Source: Apostichopus parvimensis (Eukaryota; Echinodermata; Holothuroidea; Aspidochirotida; Stichopodidae). Taken from it: a DNA stretch of 36,228 nucleotides. Made by a program: the position numbers and the translations under genes. A model generated the notes under the pieces. That model was given only the letters and a program-made list of their open reading frames with translations. It searched no databases and had not been told where the DNA came from. Where the stretch lies: positions 91,928 to 128,155 of the forward strand of contig KN882229.1 in assembly GCA_000934455.1 (NCBI GenBank), given 5' to 3'. Positions 30,251-36,228 of this stretch are shown here, in pieces. Position 1 is the stretch's first letter, and the number at the start of each line of letters is the position of its first letter.

Positions 30251-31165
30251 CTAAAGGTGATATGGAATTACTTTGAGTCTCAACATGGGAAGGGCCATGT
30301 GGATGGTGTGGGGGATGATGTGAAAATTAGTGTTTACAGGAATGTGAAGGCAAGCAAAGTTGTTATCAGAGATGCCAAGCATTTTGCTGAATATGCTGAC
30401 CAAACAATTATAAATATCATGTGCTTTACCTTGGGAAGGAAGTACTGCCTGCACTCGACATAGGTGACAGTAAGGGAGTCTCAGGCACTCACCAGGTTCA
30501 TTATGTAAAACGCCTAGTGCAGCCCACAGAATGCTCGCAGTAGGGCCCTTAGCGCGACCCGTCCGTGCGGCGGTGGGGGGGGGGGGAGAGGGAGCCCGCT
30601 TCCCCCTCGGCTCGACGGAGGATATTTCTTTCCACTCAGCAGGTTCATTGTGTAGAACGCCTAGTGCAGCCCACAGAAATGTCAGAAACAACTTTATATT
30701 TCTACAAAAATAGCCAGTATGGTGCAGAACGTGACAGACCATTCCGTTCATTGATGTATGACAGTGGCACAGCCAGCAAAAAGCAAACAGTTGCAACTGA
30801 CCTGACTGATGAGGTTCGACTGCATGAACGAAACCAACCTACACTTCTAACGGCAATTTCGGATATATCCAAGTTGTCATCCTCATGCAACGTGGTTGTT
30901 GTGTATGAAGGAGACTGGTGGTTTGGCAAAGGTGGACAAAATAGCAGTTGACAATAATGATGTCTATGTCTCCTTCCTACACCCTACGGGCCCTACCAAT
31001 ACTTTCTTCTGGCCATCACCTGAAGACAAATGTTTGATCCCACTAGGAATTATCATGGGGAAACTAGAACAGCCTGTCCTCCCAATTTCAAGTAGCAAAG
31101 TGGGAATTGCAACAAAGGTGGTTGAATATATTAGGGACAAGTTTCAAAGAGATTGTGAGCCGTGA
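30251..31165 (+). pseudogene. Unclassified DDE-type transposase gene, copy 2 (C-terminal part)
   Basis: It begins within the catalytic core: WNYFESQHGKGHVDGVGDD, equivalent to YGKGPSDGES in copy 1, followed by VVIRDAKHFAEYAD. After a repeat-flanked GC-rich insertion, QVHCVERLVQPTEMS leads to PFRSLMYDSGTASKK. The C-terminal module starts VVVVYEGDWWFGK and, after a frame change near 30925, continues DVYVSFLHPTGPTNTFFWP and PEDKCLIPLG to a TGA at 31163. The same order (HGKG signature, then Tudor/SH3-like module) occurs in copy 1, but the sequences are so different that they represent two lineages. The N-terminal half is absent. Confidence 0.55.
30486..30681. repeat. Direct repeats of about 48 bp flanking a GC-rich insert
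   Basis: The copies start CACTCACCAGGTTCATTATG (30486) and CACTCAGCAGGTTCATTGTG (30633) and run to 30533 and 30681, an offset of 147 with about five differences. The intervening 99 bases are GC-rich with a G12-like tract and little resemblance to the AT-rich surroundings. The duplicated bases encode the same peptide (HYVKRLVQPTE and HCVERLVQPTE) of DDE gene copy 2. Confidence 0.75.
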
Positions 31166-31849
31166 TGGTGACGGAAAATTTTGACAAATATTAATCGATG
31201 TATTTTGTATTTTGTGTACTTCAAATTTTCATGACTGTTCAACCATACAGGCCTCCCATGTCCACAGTTTTTCTTTTTGTGGTAATGTTAAAGTGTTGAA
31301 AGTTTACTGATGTTCTCGTTCATGACCTTAATAAAATGTTTAAAGAGGGCAATTGCTGTCCATGTACAGGTCCAAGGTTTAATGTTTTTTATGAACAATA
31401 AGGTTGATCTTGTTCACTGTTACAGCTGAAAGTGTTTTGAATTAAAAAAGAAAAAATATTTGCATGTGTTTTTTCTTTCATACAAGGTTTGCAGACTGGT
31501 GAAACTTTCATTTCATTCGCATTCTTTGAAGGAGGTGAAGCCTCAAAAGTGAAAACAAATGGGAAAAGTACTGACAGCCTCTGCTTCTAGTGCTGAAAGC
31601 CACCTGATGATTACTGTTATATATTAAGAGTTTAGTGACATGTGCAAATAAAAGAAGTTCGTGTGCAATATGTAGATCGTGTGCACACCACCCTCAGTAT
31701 TATGAACGGCCGTGCATACCTTATGAAAGGCCATGCATACCAAATGTATTGTGTTTAATAATGTAATGGAAATAAACTAATCAGACACACTCAGGCTGTT
31801 GACCACGAAAGACCGTCTCCGGGTACTTTATAAAATGTCTCTCTTGGAA
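31166..31849. other. 3' flank of DDE copy 2
   Basis: Non-coding. AATAAA near 31330 may be the polyadenylation signal of the DDE gene. A 21-bp unit, TATGAACGGCCGTGCATACC, is imperfectly duplicated at about 31700-31741. No LTR or primer-binding site is recognisable before the gypsy coding region. Confidence 0.4.
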
Positions 31850-32492
31850 CCTTTCGGTTTTCTTTACACCTTTTGTAGTCCTAATCTAGCGAACACTAAG
31901 AGTTACGGAGATTTTAAGAAACTACTACAGGATCACTATTCACCCACGTCCAATCGTGATCGCAGAAAGACATAGATTCTGGACAGCTACCCAAGGGGAG
32001 AACGAATCTATATCATGCTTCATAGTCAGACTCAAAAATGTAAGTGCCCATTGCAATTTCGGGACCTTTTTGGAAGAAGCCCTACGTGACCGTTTGGTTT
32101 CTGGATTACATGCCAAAATGTCCAAAACTCAAACGCATCTACTATCCGTGGCTGATCTAACTTTTGACAAGGCTAAAAATAAATGCTTAGCCGATGAAAT
32201 GGCTTACATTGCTACCAAAGATTACCTGCATACAACTAATATAGACGCAACTAATGCCGTGTATAGTGGAAAACCAACCCATCGCTTGAAAGGCAAAGCC
32301 CATGGCAGTCGAGGCTCATTTCGTTATAAATGTAAAGGCTGTGGAGGTGAGCACAAGCGAGCTGAATGCCCATACAAGGAAGTTACGTGCCATAACTGTA
32401 AACGGAAAGGTCACTTACAGCGGGTATGTCGCTCTGGAGGACAACATGGTTCCAGTGAAGGTAGCAACACCAGGTACAGAGGGGGGTGTTAA
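31850..32492 (+). pseudogene. Ty3/gypsy Gag, C-terminal part
   Basis: The capsid-like part reads NTKSYGDFKKLLQDHYSP in one frame, then RHRFWTATQGENESISCFI from 31956 in another. The nucleocapsid end carries two zinc knuckles: CKGCGGEHKRAEC (CX2CX3HX4C, slightly short) and CHNCKRKGHLQRVC (CX2CX4HX4C). The frame ends at TAA 32490-32492, overlapping the Pol frame in the -1 register at a run of six G (32481-32486). Confidence 0.7.
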
Positions 32493-34414
32493 GACCAAAT
32501 CATTTGAAAGCGGAACTTGCTAATACCAAGCACGTGGCCGATGGCAATCAGGAGGCAGAGGACAGCGTGTATCTTGATGGTGTTCAGGATGAAAGGTACC
32601 AGTCTGAAGGTTTTGGACTATACAATGTCACTAGTAATTACAGTGTGTCACCTTACATGATTCGTATGTCGGTAGGGAAAGGAAAAGCAGATAATATTTC
32701 AATGGAAATTGACACTGGTGCTACTAGGTCAACGATTTCAGAATCTGCTTACATGTCAGAGTTGTCCAATATCTACCCTTTAAAGAAGTGTGATTTTGCT
32801 TTACGCAGTTACACAGGTGAGCTAATTCCTACATTAGGCTACGTTAGTGTACCTGTTAAGTTAAAGTCTAGCCCTTCCCACCTGGCTGATATCATTGTTG
32901 TACAAGGTAAATGCCCATCTTTGTTTGGTCGAGATTTATTGCAAAAGATAAACTTAGATTGGAACCAAATATTCACTGTGAAATCCGAACCGCAGTTAAG
33001 GCAAAAAGGTCAAAATCATTTGGGTGACATTGGTGCTTTAAGAAAATCTGAAATTCTGCTTCCTACTTGCCAACCTTGTGATCCTGAAGGTTTTCGTGAG
33101 CTTCTAGAGAAGCATCGTAAACTATTTTCTGAAAAAGATACAGGGATTCAAGATTTTACAGCTTCTCTGAAATTAAAACCGAATGCAAAATCGACTTATC
33201 AAAAGTCTACAGCCGTTCCTTATTCCATGGTTGACAAGGTGGAACAAGAATATAATAGGCTAATTGAAGCAGATATCCTAACCCCGGTAACGACTAGTAA
33301 GTGGTCGTCCCCCACTGTGCATGTACCTAAAGCAAATGGATCTGTAAGGGTCTGTGGAGACTACAAACAGGTCAATAGTGTAATTGAAGATGATGGGTAT
33401 AAGCTTCCTAATGTGCAAGATTTGTTTGCGAAATTGGCTCAGGAAGGCTTACAACCTAAAGTATATTCTGTAATCGATCTGACTGGTGCATTCAATCAAT
33501 TGTTCTTAGATGCAGAATCAGCGCAGTTGCTAGTTTTGAATACGCATAAAGGTATATTAGCTCCTAAACGTCTCTGTTTTGGGGTAAAAACGGCTCCTGT
33601 GCTATTTCAATCCACTATGGACAAAATATTGACTGGTATTCCTCATGTATTTTGTTATGTAGATGATATCCTTCTTGTGACAAACAATGTCGAAGAACAT
33701 CTTAAGATTCTAAGACTTCTGTTCGATAGACTTGATAAGTATAATGTGCGCTTTAATGCAAGCAAATGTGAATTCTTGAAACCACAAGTCCAATATTTAG
33801 GTCATGATCTAAGCGGTAAGGGCATTCAACCAGTTGAAGACAAAATTTAAGCAATAATGCGTGCGCCAAGACCTACCAATGTTTTGGAGATTAAGTCATT
33901 TTTGGGAATCATTAATTACTATGGCAAGTTTGTTGAAAATTTAGCTTCCAAACTTCACCCCTTGTATACCTTGCTGCAACACAAGTCGGAATGGAGTTGG
34001 TCCAACGAGTGCGAGCAAGCTTTCATGTATGTAAAAACTGTCCTAACATGTGATAAAGTAGTAATTCATTATGACCCTACGAAAACACTGGTATTGAGCG
34101 TAGACGCGAGTCCCTATGGGTTAGGTGCGATTATAAGCCACAAGTTAAGCGATGGTACTGAGCGTCCTATAGCCTATGCTTCCAGGACACTCAGTTCGGC
34201 AGAGAAAAACTATGCCCAAATTGATAAAGAGGGGCTTGCTATAATATTCGGGTTAAAGAAGTTCCACTTGTATCTTTACGGTCGTAAATTTACCTTGGTG
34301 ACAGACCACCAACCTTTGACCCGCATATTTGGTCCAAAGTCAGCGATACCGCCTTTAGCTGCAGCCAGCGCGGATGCAACGCTGGGCTCTAATTTTAGCG
34401 GGTTATCAATATGA
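32486..34414 (+). pseudogene. Ty3/gypsy Pol: protease, RT and RNase H
   Basis: The protease active site is DTGA, about 76 codons in. RT shows the fingers/palm blocks, with KWSSPTVHVPKANGSVRVCG, DLTGAFNQ and the catalytic YVDD at codons 391-394 (about 33656-33667). A TAA at 33848-33850 interrupts the same frame, which resumes with PRPTNVLEIKSFLGIINYYG. RNase H follows: LSVDASPYGLGAI, IDKEGLAI and TDHQPLTRI. A small insertion near 34370 shifts the frame into the tail of RNase H (34374-34643). Confidence 0.8.
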
Positions 34415-35531
34415 GATAGTCTATCGCACTTCTACACAAAACGTTAATGCGGATCTTTTAAGTAGGTTGCCATTACAAGACAAATTAACTCAAATTACAG
34501 ATCCTGATGAATGTTATGTTTTTTCTACCGTAGTTGATCAGCTTCCTGTTACAGCTGAGACGATTGCGAAGGCCACTAACAAAGACATTGTTTTAACAAA
34601 AGTATACCAATATACCTTGTCTGGATGGCCAAAACATTGTTAGGAGGAGGAATTGAAACCATATTGGACAAGACGGTTAGAACTTTCATTAGAAAATGGT
34701 TGCATATTATGGGGTAGACGTGTTATTGTTCCACAACAATTCAGCAACACATTTTAAATGAATTGCATGATTGTCACACCGGTATGTCTCGTATGAAATC
34801 TCTGGGTAGATCTTTTGTCTGGTGGCCAGGCATGGATTATGACATTGAGGACCTACTTAGATATTGTTCTGTTTGTTCAAATGAACAGAACACCCCAAGG
34901 AGAACACCCCTAATTCTTTGGCCTTGGGCTACCGAACCATGGCAGAGAATTCAGCTAGATTTTGCAGAAATTAATGGCCAACAGTTTCTGTTACTGGTTG
35001 ATAGTCATTCTAAGTGGCTTGAAGTTTCCCCATGTCGAGTACAACAGCTTCAGCTACGGTTTCGAAGTTGCGAACAGTATTTGCTCAGTTTGGTCTTCCT
35101 GTACAAGTTGTGACTGATAATGGTCCACAGTTCTTTGCAGAGGAATTCAAAAGTTTTCTTCAAACTAACTCTGTTCAACATACTTTGACCCCTCCATACC
35201 AGCCTTCTAGCAATGGCTTGGCAGGAAGACATGTTCAAACTTCAAGAGAATGTTTAAGAAATCAGAAACAAAGTTTGCTAGTTTACAGCATAAGGTTGCA
35301 CACATTCTATTTCAGTATAGAAATATTCCCCACACAACTACTGAAAAGACCCCAGCAGAGCTCTTTTTGAAAAGAGCTCCCCGAACCAAGCTTACACTTG
35401 TTAAGCCATCTCTAAAACGTTCGGTCGAGTACCGTGAGGCTAAATCTAAATTCTCTCAAGATGGTGTAAATCCAACAAGAGCATCAATGACGCAGTATCT
35501 CAATACTGGAAGTTCTAATTTCGATTCCTAG
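34374..35531 (+). pseudogene. Ty3/gypsy Pol: end of RNase H and integrase
   Basis: The segment opens with NADLLSRLP, the end of the RNase H region, and has a TAG at 34641. Integrase begins around 34763 with the HHCC domain (LHDCHTGMSRMK ... YCSVC). The core shows LDFAEI (first Asp) and VTDNGPQF (second Asp). At the third catalytic position, the codon at 35224-35226 encodes Gly (NGLAGRHVQT) where the family has Glu. The remaining C-terminal part (NIPHTTTEKTPAELFL) is in another frame and ends at 35529-35531. No chromodomain is visible. Confidence 0.75.
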
Positions 35532-36228
35532 TTTCATATCTTTGCTCTGTCTCTACAATTATCAATATCAATCATGGTACAACAAATACAGAACTTGCAT
35601 TTACGCTACTCTGCAACGAAAAGTCTCTGCAGGTTACACTTCATTCCTGCGAGTGTTGCCTTTAGCGCCCATTGCCTGTTTGTCGAGAGAACAGCGTTGC
35701 AAGGTTTATTAATGTCATAGAATATTTAAGAACTTGTTTTTTATGTGATATCCTTCATCTTGGGTCAGTCTCTGTTGGACTTTTGGTCATATAGTTTATG
35801 ATGTATCAGGTTCCTAGACATCAATCAGCTTATCTTCGTGATGAATTGAAAAGTATTTTTGGATACGTGAAATGTACATCTTATGTAGGAACTTCTTCTT
35901 AACTTTTCTTCACACTGGTGAATATGAATGTACGATTTAGTGCCAAAAAATATAACAGGAATGTGTTTTTTCAAGGTTAATCAAAGTTTATTGAATCAAG
36001 GCAATGAATGAAATGGCGTGAAAAGTACTGAATTAAATTAAGAAGTCCAAAAAGTTACTATATCCCAAGTGCCCACATAGGAGAATCCAACCTGCAGATG
36101 CAGAAAGAGTCCTGAAAATGCAAGAAAACAAAAATAAAAACAGAACGTTGGATAATAGTAGACAATATAAAAAGTCACATGACGAATGACTTCGCATTGC
36201 TTTTAAATGCAACAAGCCCATATTACAT
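35532..36228. other. 3' flank of the gypsy element, no supported feature
   Basis: AT-rich sequence without protein-like frames. No polypurine tract followed by a TG-starting LTR could be found, so the 3' end of the retroelement is either truncated or outside the window. Confidence 0.4.

Larger units (their letters stand above)
31850..35531 (+). mobile_element. Ty3/gypsy retrotransposon, 5'-truncated and broken
   Basis: Gag, protease, RT, RNase H and integrase follow each other in the Ty3/gypsy order. No LTR was found on either side, so both ends appear lost. The coding region is interrupted by a frame change near 31940, a TAA at 33848, frame changes near 34370, 34740, 35030 and 35250, and a TAG at 34641. 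The integrase also lacks its catalytic Glu. The element is a relic and cannot move by itself. Confidence 0.8.

Noticed and set aside
30531-30620. rRNA fragment in the GC-rich insert
   Set aside because: The composition recalls an rRNA expansion segment, but I cannot match any conserved rRNA core sequence.
32302-32523. Alternative-frame ORF overlapping the Gag zinc knuckles
   Set aside because: It lacks any family motif, while the other frame has two zinc knuckles.

Overview
The window looks like nuclear DNA of an invertebrate animal, probably a marine deuterostome. An echinoderm is my best guess, because AGGCCTA/TAGGCCT words are very dense at 5.7-6.4 kb and the mix of transposon families fits; this is an inference, not a proof. 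It is AT-rich and intron-bearing. It carries a 365-base assembly gap (N at 11386-11750) and is made almost entirely of transposon-derived genes, nearly all broken. I see no bacterial-style operon, rRNA, CRISPR array or intact housekeeping gene.

Layout. 0.7-4.4 kb: C-terminal exons of a SAMD3-like gene (+). One intron holds three hAT-type mini-elements stacked on the same target octamer; another holds a probable solo LTR. 4.57-4.90 kb: tRNA-derived SINE. 6.8-8.0 kb: N-terminal half of an animal CACTA/EnSpm-like transposase (+). 8.1-16.6 kb: a block apparently inserted into that transposase. It contains an unclassified DDE-type transposase gene (9.6-13.3 kb, with an upstream array of a CGTCGGTA motif) and a CR1/L2-like LINE fragment (13.9-14.4 kb). 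16.6-18.4 kb: C-terminal half of the CACTA-like transposase, itself split by a Penelope-like (PLE) fragment with a 12-bp target duplication and a hammerhead-like motif. 18.8-24.4 kb: N-terminal exons of a second SAMD3-like gene, interrupted by a 1.3-kb long-TIR element carrying a Gag-like ORF and by a deleted Ty3/gypsy copy on the minus strand. 24.6-27.5 kb: PIF/Harbinger transposase with one intron, which holds a TTAA-flanked MITE and an antisense BESS-motif ORF. 29.1-29.3 kb: small MITE. 29.67-29.74 kb: telomere-like repeat. 30.25-31.2 kb: C-terminal part of a second DDE gene with the same architecture as the first. 31.85-35.5 kb: 5'-truncated, broken Ty3/gypsy element (+).

The most interesting organisation is the alternation [SAMD3-like C-half] - [CACTA-like transposase] - [SAMD3-like N-half], all on the + strand. 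It is what two head-to-tail copies of a two-gene transposon would leave, with the SAMD3-like protein as the accessory ORF. A second theme is a poorly described DDE transposase family, seen twice, with a basic N-terminus, an HGKG/YGKG-type catalytic signature and a Tudor/SH3-like C-terminal module. Family names rest on motif recognition by eye; no database search was run.
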